Source: Streptomyces thinghirensis
GTDB lineage: Bacteria > Actinomycetota > Actinomycetia > Streptomycetales > Streptomycetaceae
NCBI GenBank assembly: GCA_021502835.1
Contig: JAKFGP010000022.1
Coordinates: forward strand, 25,740-89,739
Direction: 5' to 3'
Length of the DNA: 64,000 nucleotides
In this document: positions 37,736 through 46,144 of the stretch, piece by piece
Position numbering within the stretch: position 1 is the first letter of the stretch
Layout: every line of letters begins with the position of its first letter
Made by a program: the position numbers and the translations under genes
The notes under the pieces: generated by a model
What the model was told of the DNA's origin: nothing
Databases searched by the model: none
The model's input: the letters and a program-made list of their open reading frames with translations, nothing else

Positions 37736-38196
37736 ATGCCGGCAGACGTGCTCAGACGGGTGCGCCGCAGGGTGGAGGCCGCACGTGAAGCGGCGGCCAC
37801 CCGCGGCGATTCCGGCATGACCGCTATCGAGTTCGTGTTCCTCACGCCGATCCTGTTCTTCATGATCTTCGCGACGGTGCAGTTCGGGTTGTACTTCTTC
37901 GCGGACCACGTCGCTCCAGGCCGCCGCCCAGGCGGGCGCGAGAAGGCCCGCGCGACGGCGCACGACCAGCCCGGCGCGTGGCGGGGCGAGGCACGGGACG
38001 TGGTGGACAGCTACATCCGCCAACTCGGCCCGCAGCTCGTGGTCGCGCCGGACGTGACCATGCTCCAGCCGGAGCAGGACACGGTCGGCGTGGAGATCAC
38101 GGCCCGTATCCCGACGGTGTTCCCGGGGCTCGACCTGACGGTGCACGCGCAGTCGGTGGGGCCGGTGGAGCGGTTCGTGCAGGAGGGGAGAACTAG
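37736..38196 (+). CDS. TadE-like pseudopilin, frameshifted
   Basis: About 153 residues, ATG 37736. The sequence DSGMTAIEFVFLTPILFFMI is the classic TadE N-terminus: a processing site with a conserved Glu, followed by a hydrophobic helix. The extracytoplasmic part includes QAGARKARATAHDQPGAWRG and VDSYIRQLGPQLV. Minor pilins of this kind initiate or modify the Tad pilus. One indel near 37912. Its last codons supply the GAGGGGAG Shine-Dalgarno for the next gene. Confidence 0.86.
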
Positions 38197-38632
38197 ATGG
38201 ACCTCTCCCGCATCACATCCCGCGTCCGACAGGCCGAGGCAGGCGACCGGGGCCTGTCCACCATCGAGGTGGTGATCCTGGCCCCGGTGATGATCCTCTT
38301 CATCCTCGTCCTGGTGGCCTTCGGCCAGTTGGTCGACGGCCGCGGCAGCCTCGACGGCGCGGCCCGGGACGCGGCACGCGCGGGCTCGATCCAGAAGGAC
38401 CACGGCACGGCGATCGCGGAGGCCAAGAGCGGCGGCGGCGGCCAACCTGGAGGGCGTCTGCTCCGGCCCGGTCTCGGTCGTCCAGAAGAGCGAAGGCTTC
38501 GAACCGGACACCCTCTTCACGGTCGAGGTCAGTTGCGAGGTACGCGGCCTGGCGATGATCGGCCTCGACATCCCCACCACCCTCTCGGCGAGCTTCAGCT
38601 CCCCGCTGGACCCGTACCGGAGGACGGCGTGA
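38197..38632 (+). CDS. TadE/TadF-like pseudopilin, frameshifted
   Basis: About 145 residues, ATG 38197 one base after the previous stop. DRGLSTIEVVILAPVMILFI carries the prepilin-like Glu followed by the hydrophobic helix. The external part has GRGSLDGAARDAARAGSIQ and two Cys (GVCSGPVSV, EVSCEV). One indel near 38443. Its stop overlaps the next start (GTGA). Confidence 0.85.
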
Positions 38633-39089
38633 GATCCCTCGCACGCGAGTGGCTCGCGGACCGGCGCGCCCGGCTGGACGACCGCGGCTCGGGTGCCGGC
38701 GCGGTCATCATCTTCGCCCTGGTCTTCCTCGCCCTCTCCGCCTTCGTCATCGACGGGGCATGTCCATCTCCAAGCGCGAACGCGCCGCGGACATCGCCGA
38801 ACAGGCCGCCCGCTACGCCGCCCAGGACATCGACCGCGAGGCCCTCTACGACGACGTGGGCGGCCCCGCCCCCATCAACTACGAGAACTGCGACGCGAGG
38901 GTCAAGGCCTTCGCCGCGGAGATGGACATGGCCGGCCAGGACATCGCCGCGACGCACTGCGTGACGGCCGACGCCGAGCAGGTGCAGGTCGAGGTCCGGC
39001 TCACCTACTCCCCGGTCTTCACGGGGATGTTCTACGGCGGCGATGTGGTCGTCCACGGTCAGGCGGTGGCGGAGAACGAGGTGGGCTGA
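38629..39089 (+). CDS. TadG-like pilus-associated protein (short), frameshifted
   Basis: About 153 residues, GTG 38629. DDRGSGAGAVIIFALVFLAL is the N-terminal membrane helix with the Tad-like leader. It is followed by SKRERAADIAEQAARYAAQD, which matches the start of TadG-type putative Flp pilus proteins. Two Cys (YENCDARVK, ATHCVTADA). One indel near 38757. It closes the Tad operon. L(c) begins only 60 nt later on the same strand and may be co-transcribed. Confidence 0.83.
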
Positions 39090-39149
39090 CCCGACGTCCC
39101 CTCGCCTCTGCCCGCTCCCCATCCCCCCACCAACGGAGGTACCACTCCC

Positions 39150-39809
39150 ATGCGCACACGCACGACCACTGCCACCGCTGCGGCTTTGACGACGGCGGTG
39201 GCCCTGCTGCTGTCCGGCTGCGGCGGCTCCGAGACCGAGGACTCGGCCAACGACAAGATCGCGGGCGCGGACACGGGGGCTTCGGCGTCCGCGTCGCCGT
39301 CACCATCTCCGAGCAAGGACAGTGTCGAGAGGCCGGAGATCAAGCTGCCGTCCGACGTCGAGAACGTCTTTGAGGGCGGTAAGACGGGAGACGCGGTCAA
39401 GGACGCTGTGCTGGCGGACAACGAGCGGATGATCAACTCGATCGACGAGGCGATCACGGTGGACGCCAAGGAACACCCGGCGCTGAAGTTCTACAGCAAG
39501 GACAACGCCCTGATGGCGGCCGCGTCATACGTCCAGTCCTTCTACGAGGCCGGCACGACCTGGACGGGGTCCACGCGGTACTACGACCGCGAGGTCACCC
39601 TGAGCGGGCAGAGCGCGGCCACTGTGACGTACTGCGGTGACGAGACGAAGTCGTACAGCAAGGACCGCAAGACCAAGGAAGTCAAGAAGACGCCGGGCGA
39701 CTCGGACGACTACGTCTCCTACAGCGCCCGTATGAAGAAGAGCGCCGAGGGTGTCTGGCAGACCACCAATGTGGTGTCGGAGCGGGGAGCGGAGAAGTGC
39801 CAGCCGTGA
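39150..39809 (+). CDS. Lipoprotein, family L copy (c)
   Basis: Intact 219-residue lipoprotein, ATG 39150. Lipobox LLSGC, then an acidic, Ser/Pro-rich tether (GASASASPSPSPSKDSVERP). Family segments: STRYYDREV, TYCGDETKSYSKDRKTKEVK, DYVSYSARMKKSAEGVWQ and the terminal C-Q-P. The L-S overlap is 13 nt as in the other copies. Unlike L(a) and L(b) it lacks the TTCGC-N4-GCGAA element and probably depends on the pilus operon promoter. Confidence 0.94.
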   Translation: MRTRTTTATAAALTTAVALLLSGCGGSETEDSANDKIAGADTGASASASPSPSPSKDSVERPEIKLPSDVENVFEGGKTGDAVKDAVLADNERMINSIDEAITVDAKEHPALKFYSKDNALMAAASYVQSFYEAGTTWTGSTRYYDREVTLSGQSAATVTYCGDETKSYSKDRKTKEVKKTPGDSDDYVSYSARMKKSAEGVWQTTNVVSERGAEKCQP

Positions 39810-40849
39810 GCCTTACGCGTCAACGGATTTCCATAATCGCCGCTTTTGTCCTTCCGATGGCCCTGGTGCCGACGGCCGCTCAGGCCGGTAGCAAGACGGA
39901 CGACGGAAGTAGCCTGGGCGACGCCCAGGGGAACCGACAGGGCCGGAACATCACGGTGGAGACCAAGGTCCGCACGACGGTCAAGGGATCTTCCGATTCG
40001 GGCAGGACCGGCAACCTCTCCTCGTCCGACGGTAATTGGACGCCCCCGGCGTGCTGGTACGAGCCCGCTTTCTCGCCCAAGGAAATCCAGGCCACCGTGA
40101 AGACGTGGCGGGGCATCAGCGGGCTGCCGTTCATCGGCAGTATCGGTGATTTTGTCGGTGACACGCTGGATCAGCGTTACAAGGACGGCAAGCCGTACAA
40201 GAACTACAACCTCGACAAGCAGGGCGAGGGCATGTTCTGGGCGGCTGCCGTCAACCCGAATCGGAAGGACGATCCGGAGGCCATGGCGTGTGACAAGCCG
40301 CCCTTCTGGGTGGACAACGGAGTCACGCCACCCGAGCCGCTCGCGGTGTCTCCCCAGATCCTCGCCGAGTACGCCTACGACGAACTCCCGGTCCCCGGCA
40401 CCGAGATCGAGATGAGGCCGACCGAGGCCACGAAGGTGAACCTCCCGACCTGGATCTGGCTGGACAAGGCCAAGTTCAAGAAGATCTCGGTCACCGCCAG
40501 CCTCCCCGGCACGGGTCTCTCCGCGACCACCACCGCCGAACCCGTCTCCCTGCACATCGACCCGGGCACGAGCGACGCCCAGACATACCCCGCGTCCGGC
40601 GACTGCGAGATCAACGCCGACGGCAGCATCGGCGAGCCGTACACGAAGGGCAAGGCGAACGACACTCCGCCCTGCGGCGTCACTCACCTCCGCGCCTCCG
40701 GCTCCGACGGCTCGTACCCCTTGCAGGCCACCGTCACCTGGAAGATCTCGTGGACCAGCACCACGGGCGAGGGCGGCGACCTCCCGGAGGGCACGTTCGG
40801 CGCGACGCAGGACGTGACGGTGCAGGAGATCCAGTCGGTCAACCGCTGA
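39797..40849 (+). CDS. Secreted four-cysteine protein with CWYEP motif, family S copy (c)
   Basis: The intact reference member, 350 residues, GTG 39797 (GTG 39806 is possible). Signal peptide ISIIAAFVLPMALVPTAAQA, then a low-complexity stretch. Landmarks: TPPACWYEPAF (about 40048), a MACDKPPFW segment, LPTWIWLDKAKFKKISVTAS, SGDCEIN, PPCGVTHLRAS and VQEIQSVNR at the end. A Lys/Asp/Tyr-rich segment (QRYKDGKPYKNYNLDK) is also shared. The four Cys are conserved. The C-terminal half is rich in beta-prone, Thr/Val-rich stretches. Confidence 0.93.
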   Translation: MPAVSLTRQRISIIAAFVLPMALVPTAAQAGSKTDDGSSLGDAQGNRQGRNITVETKVRTTVKGSSDSGRTGNLSSSDGNWTPPACWYEPAFSPKEIQATVKTWRGISGLPFIGSIGDFVGDTLDQRYKDGKPYKNYNLDKQGEGMFWAAAVNPNRKDDPEAMACDKPPFWVDNGVTPPEPLAVSPQILAEYAYDELPVPGTEIEMRPTEATKVNLPTWIWLDKAKFKKISVTASLPGTGLSATTTAEPVSLHIDPGTSDAQTYPASGDCEINADGSIGEPYTKGKANDTPPCGVTHLRASGSDGSYPLQATVTWKISWTSTTGEGGDLPEGTFGATQDVTVQEIQSVNR

Positions 40850-40869
40850 GGCATACCGGGTGGCGGGGT

Positions 40870-41301
40870 TCAGGGCCGGCCCATGGAAATTCCCAGGTCC
40901 TGCGTCAGGATCTCGACGAGACGGCTCTCCGGCACCTGCGGGGGCGAATACTCCAGCCCTCGCACGTGCGCGACGAACTCGCGGGGCAGAGCCAGGTGAT
41001 ACCTGGCCACGTAGTACGAGAGATCCTCCCGCCAGAGCCAAATCCCGTCCGTGAAGAGGGAGCCGTTGCCCACGAGTGTCGGCCCGTCGGGATCCAGCAC
41101 GTCGGTCTGCGCACCCATCTCGGACCAGATCTCGGAGCCACCGCTGCGGAGGTAGTTGACGAGGCGGGTCTCAGTCTCATCGTGGTCCGCCCACGGCCTG
41201 ACGGCATCGCTGATCGAGCCCTCGGTAGGGAGATCCCCAACCGGGTGTCAGCTCCGCGAAGAACCCGACTGCGCGGACCGTCCGAACACGGTCGCTCTCA
41301 C
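40870..41301 (-). CDS. Immunity-like protein, paralogue of the gene after X4, frameshifted
   Basis: About 143 residues, GTG 41301, right after W5. The C-terminal half (DGIWLWREDLSYYVARYHLA, LPREFVAHVRG) closely matches the protein at 42378-42752 (DGTWVWQLAWSDYVKYHRVA, PPRELVEHAAS). The N-terminal part includes GSEIWSEMGAQTDVLD. One or two indels near 41245. No X-type gene stands beside it, so it looks like an orphan partner gene. Convergent with S(c), 20 nt away. Confidence 0.78.
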
Positions 41302-41312
41302 CCCCGGCGGCC

Positions 41313-41658
41313 CTACTTGGCGCCGCCGCCACCCGCCACCCTTCCCGCCCCGCTTGTCCTCCGTCTTCACGGCGTCGTTGACCTGCTTCGTCAGCTCGTC
41401 GTCGAGCTTCTTGAACTCGCGGACGACGGCGTCTGACATGTCGCCGAGCGCGTCGAGCTGCTGGGTGATGTCCTCGCGGCCGTCCTCCCAGTTGGACTCG
41501 AAGTCGCCGAGGGCGTCGTTGACGCTGCCGTCGCCGATGTCGTCCTTGTACGACTCGAAGAGCTTCTTGGTGTGGTTCAGCCGCGTCTTGAGCGAGCGCA
41601 GTCGGCGCCCGTAGTCCTCCAGCTCGGTCAACGGCAGTGCGAGGTCGCTCTTGCCCAT
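41313..41658 (-). CDS. WXG100-family protein (W5), frameshifted at 3' end
   Basis: About 114 residues, ATG 41658. The turn is ESNWEDGREDITQQL, and the second helix VVREFKKLDDELTKQVNDAV matches the W3 subtype. An indel near the end turns a Gly-rich finish (GGGAK) into a run-on. The tail is longer and more Gly-rich than in the other W proteins. It lies between H4 and the orphan immunity-like gene. Confidence 0.88.
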
Positions 41659-41686
41659 GGCTCGGAGTTCCTCTCTGCGGATCAGG

Positions 41687-42334
41687 TCAGACGAAACGGA
41701 AGGTGCTGGTCACAGCATCGAAGATGTCGTGGAATGCCTCCGCGAGGTCCAACACCGGGCTGGCCCCGGAGACGAGCACGACCTGGGCGTTGGTTCCCGG
41801 TACGGGGATGTACGTCTGCGTCAGCACCATACGCAGGGTACGACTGTCGCCCTGAGCGACGGGCACGTCCTCGACGCCGTACGTCCGCGCGGCCGTACCG
41901 ACTTCGGGGACGTCCACGGTCGTGACCTTGCGCCAGGCGTCGCCCTCGCGTCGAGGGGTGATCGTACGGAGGCTCTCGGCGATGGCCCGGGGGTCGGTGG
42001 AGAGGGTGACGCCCTGCTTGTTCTTGGCGCCGAGGACGGACACGGTGACGGTCGCGGAGAGCGGAACGCCGTCGAAGTTCTCGGCCATGCAGCCGAGGTA
42101 GAGGGCACCGGAGTCGTGGGCGTCCTTGGCCATCCTGCGAAGCATGGCCGATACCTCTGCCCGGTACGGCGCCAGCTCAGGCACATGTCGGATCCGTTCG
42201 TTCACGACGGAGCGGATGGCTCCCTCGCGGCCCTCGGAGCGGACATTGAACTCCCACCACGACTCAGGAACGGAGATCGATACACCGAATGGAGCGTCGT
42301 GATGCTCAGAGACTGCCGAGTTTTTCTCGCTCAT
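41687..42334 (-). CDS. T7SS-linked hypothetical protein, family H (H4)
   Basis: Intact 215-residue protein, ATG 42334, no signal. FGVSISVPESWWEFNV supplies the VPxxW opening. An Arg-rich helix (NERIRHVPELAPYRAEVS), GALYLGCMAENFDGVP and the C-terminal FDAVTSTFRFV follow. The best-preserved H copy. It follows the X4-immunity pair by 43 nt and precedes W5. Reminiscent of a soluble adaptor or chaperone, but no domain name can be given. Confidence 0.88.
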   Translation of the reverse strand: MSEKNSAVSEHHDAPFGVSISVPESWWEFNVRSEGREGAIRSVVNERIRHVPELAPYRAEVSAMLRRMAKDAHDSGALYLGCMAENFDGVPLSATVTVSVLGAKNKQGVTLSTDPRAIAESLRTITPRREGDAWRKVTTVDVPEVGTAARTYGVEDVPVAQGDSRTLRMVLTQTYIPVPGTNAQVVLVSGASPVLDLAEAFHDIFDAVTSTFRFV

Positions 42335-42377
42335 AATTCACATCTTCCAACCTGATCCGATGCCATGGTAGACCGCT

Positions 42378-42752
42378 CTACTCAGGCAAGGGGAGTCCCT
42401 CGGCTTCCGCGATAGCCAGCGCTTCCTCCACGCTGACTTCTGGGGCAGTGAAGTCGAGTGAAGCCGCATGTTCGACAAGTTCGCGTGGCGGCGCTACCCG
42501 GTGATATTTGACATAGTCCGACCATGCGAGCTGCCAGACCCACGTTCCATCAGTCATGATCCCGACACGCACGTGCATGTCCGAAGATTCGGAGAACGGG
42601 TCGGGAACGGTGCCCGGTGAGAAAAGTACGGGTTCCGCTTCCTCAAGGAAACTGGAAAGGCGATTGGCTAGTTCTTCGTCGAGTGCGCCGGGGGAGAAGT
42701 CGTCCTCCACTTGGGCCTCGCCGATTCGGTGAGGTACCGGGAGCTTAGGCAT
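42378..42752 (-). CDS. Putative immunity protein for X4
   Basis: Intact 124-residue acidic protein, ATG 42752, starting three bases after the X4 stop. Key segment GTWVWQLAWSDYVKYHRVAP, then a helical tail ending AEAEGLPLPE. Small, acidic, cytoplasmic and directly downstream of a polymorphic-toxin-like gene: the standard layout for an immunity gene. A paralogue lies at 40870-41301. The toxin link is inferred from position. Confidence 0.75.
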   Translation of the reverse strand: MPKLPVPHRIGEAQVEDDFSPGALDEELANRLSSFLEEAEPVLFSPGTVPDPFSESSDMHVRVGIMTDGTWVWQLAWSDYVKYHRVAPPRELVEHAASLDFTAPEVSVEEALAIAEAEGLPLPE

Positions 42753-42755
42753 GTG

Positions 42756-44319
42756 CTACGCGCCTCCGTTGGGATGGAATGTTTCGAATGCGCCGCGAAT
42801 GGTCGGATGCATGTATGTTCCAGCATCGTTGAAGGGTGCCACGGCTGTCCTGCCGTGAGGCCAAACCCAGAGGAAATCGTTGGGGGCCTCGACTTTCACG
42901 CCGAGAGTATTTGCCAAGTTCTGTGCGAATCCGTCTGATTTCATTCCGGTCTGGCAGGAAAGGAGTCTAACAGGTTCTCCGTTCCATCCATGTGTCCGCA
43001 TGAGTGAAGCTATCTCTCGATGATTGAAGCTGTGCCAGTTCTCGGCCAGATGGGCAGCTCCATCTTTTACTTGGTAACCCACCGAAGTCGGAGCTCCGTG
43101 GATTCCTACATCGAATGTGCCGTTGTTTTTCACGCGGTTCATACTCTTGAGTAGAGGATCACCTGGCTTGAATACCAGCATGCCCGGGCGGCCGTCCTTG
43201 AAGGATTGCACCTGGAAAGAAAGTGGCTTCTTTCCGCGACCTGGAAGTCCTTTGACGATCGATACGATATTGGCTGATCCTGAGCGGATACCGTTGGCGA
43301 TCCCTTTGAGGCCGCCACCGATGCCGCCCATGAAACCGGCGCCGAGAGCTTTCAGCCCTCCGGCCTTCCACAGCTTTCCGAGCTTCGCGAGGCTCGTGAA
43401 AACCTTTGGTCGCCGGTATGCAGTCCAGCGCCGCCCACAGGAGGTCGCCCCAGCCGGCTTGGCCCTGTAAGACTTTCCTTATCGTGTCGGCCATCACCAC
43501 AAGCGCCGCCGCGAAGACCAACCACCCCAGCGGTCCACCGACGATCATCACGATGATCCCGGCGATGGCCACGACCCACTTGCAGATGGTGACGATCTCG
43601 TCCCAGTGGTCGGAGACCCAGTCGCCGATCTCCTCCCACCAGTGCCGGTTCGGGATACCGGCGTCGGAGGCCTCCTTGAGCTTGGTCACCGTCCGTCGGG
43701 CCGCCTCCTCGCGGAGGCCCTTCGCCTGACCGGCCAGCTTCTTCGCAGCCTCCAGGGCGCTCTGCGCGCTCTCGACGTTCCGTTCGGTCGCGGCCTGGCG
43801 TGCGTTCGCGTGCTGGGCGTCGCGAGTGGCGCGGCGGACGTCGCCCTCATCCGGTTTCGGGACGTCCTTGCCGCCGTTCTTGGCGGGGTCGTAGGAGTCC
43901 ACCTTCTCGGTCGCGGTGCGGACCCAGTCGTTGGCTCCCGACAACGCCGTCTGCGCGGTGGTGAGCTCCTCACGGGCCTTGCGGCCGTCGCGCAGCGCCT
44001 TGTCGGCCTTCTCCTGTGCGTCCTGGAGATCGGGCCAGAAGGTGGCCAGGGCGTCTCCGGCCAGGCCGTACGACTTCTTCAGCTTGCGCAGCTTCTTCGG
44101 GGCGTCCTCGAACTCCTCGGCGAACACGTCCGCCGTCTTGCCCGCCCAGGAGAGGATCTCCTCCTCCTTGGCGATGCCCTTGAGGTCTCGTAGGACGTCG
44201 GCCACGTCGTCGGCGAAGTCGTGCAGGGTGCCGGCGAGTTTGCGAATGCGGTCCGGGTCGCCCGGCGTCGGATCCTTCTCCAAGTCCAGTACATGCCAGT
44301 CCGTCGGCCTGTGCGACAC
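42756..44319 (-). CDS. Large T7SS protein X4 with putative His/Cys peptidase-like C-terminal domain, frameshifted
   Basis: About 521 residues, ATG 44319. N-terminus WHVLDLEKDPTPGDPDRIRK (PxPGD signature). A helical part follows with SWAGKTADVFAEEF, a WAG form of WXG. Then a coiled coil, a hydrophobic pair (CKWVVAIAGIIVMIVGGPLG and WLVFAAALVVMADTI), one indel near 43405, and a C-terminal domain of about 150 residues. The last contains FDVGIHGAPTSVG, then VRLLSCQTGMKSDGFAQNLA and VEAPNDFLWVWPHGR. His-Gly after a strand and Ser-Cys after another strand is the pattern of clan CD (caspase/C80/CHAT-like) cysteine peptidases. Activity is not proven. A candidate immunity gene follows. Confidence 0.85.
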
Positions 44320-44415
44320 CGTGCTCTCCCCCGTACACGTGCGATGCCTACCGCTTGGAACGCGCGTACGAACTTATCGCATGTGCTGTCGCACCGTGTG
44401 CTGGGTGGGGCGGGA

Positions 44416-44607
44416 TCAGGTGGAGACCGTCTTGAGGCTCTGGACGAGGGCGGTGAAGGATCCGACCGGGACGGTCACCATGCCCTTGGACGGGTCCTTC
44501 GAGTCGCGTATCGCGACGCGGGTTCGCAGAGGTGCGACCTCCACGCAGGTGTTGCCGTCGCCCCCCTCCGAGTAGGAGGACTTCTGCCAGCGCTTGGGTC
44601 CGGTCAC
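44416..44607 (-). CDS. DUF397 domain protein
   Basis: Intact 63-residue protein, GTG 44607. The family pattern is complete: RWQKSSYSEGGDGNTCVEVA, VAIRDSKDP and GSFTALVQSLK. DUF397 proteins accompany XRE regulators with DUF5753 domains, many involved in development or antibiotic control. It follows the XRE gene by 10 nt and is surely co-transcribed with it. Confidence 0.93.
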   Translation of the reverse strand: MTGPKRWQKSSYSEGGDGNTCVEVAPLRTRVAIRDSKDPSKGMVTVPVGSFTALVQSLKTVST

Positions 44608-44617
44608 GCTTCTCGCC

Positions 44618-45469
44618 TCACAGTTCCTTCGCCAAGTGGTGGATGAAGTCCCGCGTCCGGGTGGGGTCGAGTGCCGCATTCTCCACCTTACGGAAGAGCG
44701 TTCGGAAGCGCTCCAGTTGGGATTCGGCATCCAGGAACGCTGTGCCGCTGGGGGAGTCGCGGAGCACGGTGTCCAGGCACGGGAGGGGTCCGCCCACATG
44801 CATCATGGCGGCGCCGGCGCCGGCGAAATGGTCGGTTTCGAAGGGGACGACCCGTACCGTGACGTGTTCCCTCTCCATCTCGTCCAGGATCCTCCGGAGC
44901 TGGGTGAGGGTCACCCGGCGGTCGCCTACGCGGATACGCAGCGCGGCCTCGTGGACGATTGTTTCGTACGGGACCGGCAGGTCACGGTCGATGACTTCCC
45001 GGCGCCTCATCCGGTGCTCGACACGCGGAGTCAACTCGCTGTCGGGCAACTCCGGAACCATGTAGCCGAAGACGGCGCGGGCGTAGTCCGGGGTCTGCAG
45101 TAGTACCGGCACGTGGGTGATCACGACTTCGTGCAGGAACGTCGCATGATGTTCCAGCTCGGCCACGTCCAGGAACACTGGAGGAAGGACGCCTCGGAAC
45201 TCCTCCCACCAGCCTTGTGTCCGGTCGGTGGCCATGGCCACCAGAGCATCGACCAAGCCCTCGTCGGCGCAGGCGTAGTGAGCGGCCAACCTGCGCACGC
45301 GCTCTTCACTCGCTCCCGCGAAACCGGCCTCGACCTGGCTCATCTGGGCCGAAGTGGAGCTGAGCAGCCCCGCCACCTCGCGGGCTTTGAGCCCGGCGGC
45401 TTCCCGCAACCTGCGCAACTCCGTACCCAGACGTACCTGTCGCGCCGTCGGTCGGCTCCTTGGCGCCAC
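44618..45469 (-). CDS. XRE-family regulator with DUF5753 domain
   Basis: Intact 283-residue protein, GTG 45469. N-terminal helix-turn-helix (LRRLREAAGLKAREVAGLLS, STSAQMSQVEAG) at residues about 16-60. A DUF5753 effector domain follows (about 95-275: HATFLHEVVITHVPVLLQTP, DYARAVFG, RVEHRMRRREVI). Divergent from an ATP-binding protein gene. The XRE-DUF397-ATP-binding set resembles the whiJ/abaA-type loci of Streptomyces. Confidence 0.94.
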   Translation of the reverse strand: MAPRSRPTARQVRLGTELRRLREAAGLKAREVAGLLSSTSAQMSQVEAGFAGASEERVRRLAAHYACADEGLVDALVAMATDRTQGWWEEFRGVLPPVFLDVAELEHHATFLHEVVITHVPVLLQTPDYARAVFGYMVPELPDSELTPRVEHRMRRREVIDRDLPVPYETIVHEAALRIRVGDRRVTLTQLRRILDEMEREHVTVRVVPFETDHFAGAGAAMMHVGGPLPCLDTVLRDSPSGTAFLDAESQLERFRTLFRKVENAALDPTRTRDFIHHLAKEL

Positions 45470-45543
45470 GTGTCCCCTCCGGACCTCAACTCATCTGGCG
45501 TTGTACCGCTTACGGGGTCAGATTAGGGCAGCGGCTTGCGCGG

Positions 45544-45557
45544 GCAAAAATTTTTGC
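45544..45557. promoter_or_regulatory. A/T-rich perfect palindrome between XRE and ATP-binding genes
   Basis: GCAAAAATTTTTGC is a 14-bp perfect palindrome in DNA of about 70% G+C, 75 nt upstream of the XRE start and 127 nt upstream of the ATP-binding gene. A likely operator or promoter element for the divergent pair. Confidence 0.6.
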
Positions 45558-45683
45558 TCTACCGTCAGTGACGCAGCGCGCACAGTGCGCTGTGTCTGGT
45601 GCGGAAGTGCACCGCATCGTCTCTGTCGCGACGGTTGTGGCGAAGCCACCGGCCAACATCCCTTCACTGAACGGAGCTCACCC

Positions 45684-46111
45684 ATGCCCGAATCCCAGTC
45701 GACCGACCCGGCCGCCCCCTGGGAGTACACCCTCTACATCCCGAACGATTTGCGCGCCGTCACCGTCTGCCGCCGCACCCTCCGGCTGATCCTCACGATG
45801 CACGGCCTCATCCGCCTCGTGGACACCGCCGAGCTGCTCGCGACCGAGCTGGTCTCCAATGCCGTACGGCACACCAAAGGCCCCGCCGCGCTCCGGGTGC
45901 GGTGGGCGGCCGGGGTGCTGCGGGTCGGGGCGTGGGACGCCGATCCGGAACCGCCCGAGCCGCCCGGGAAGCTGGACGTGCTCATGGAGGCGGGAGGAAG
46001 GGCGGGGGCTCGCGCTCGTGCGGGCGTGCGCGGACGTGTGGGGGTGGCAGCCGCTGGCCAGGGGCGGGAACCGGGGGCAAGTACGTGTGGTGTGACCTTG
46101 TCGCGGCGTAG
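45684..46111 (+). CDS. ATP-binding protein (anti-sigma-factor/HATPase-like), frameshifted
   Basis: About 142 residues, ATG 45684. GHKL/HATPase fold: the N-box is ELLATELVSNAVRHT, followed by LRVRWAAGVLRVGAWDADPE (D-box region) and, after indels near 45995 and 46075, GRGLALVRACADVWGWQP and GKYVWCDL (G-box region). RsbW-like serine kinases of this type commonly sit next to XRE-DUF397 genes. It could modulate a sigma factor or the regulator. Cytoplasmic. Confidence 0.88.
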
Positions 46112-46144
46112 AGCGTTGACCGCGTCGTACAGGAGGGAGAACCG

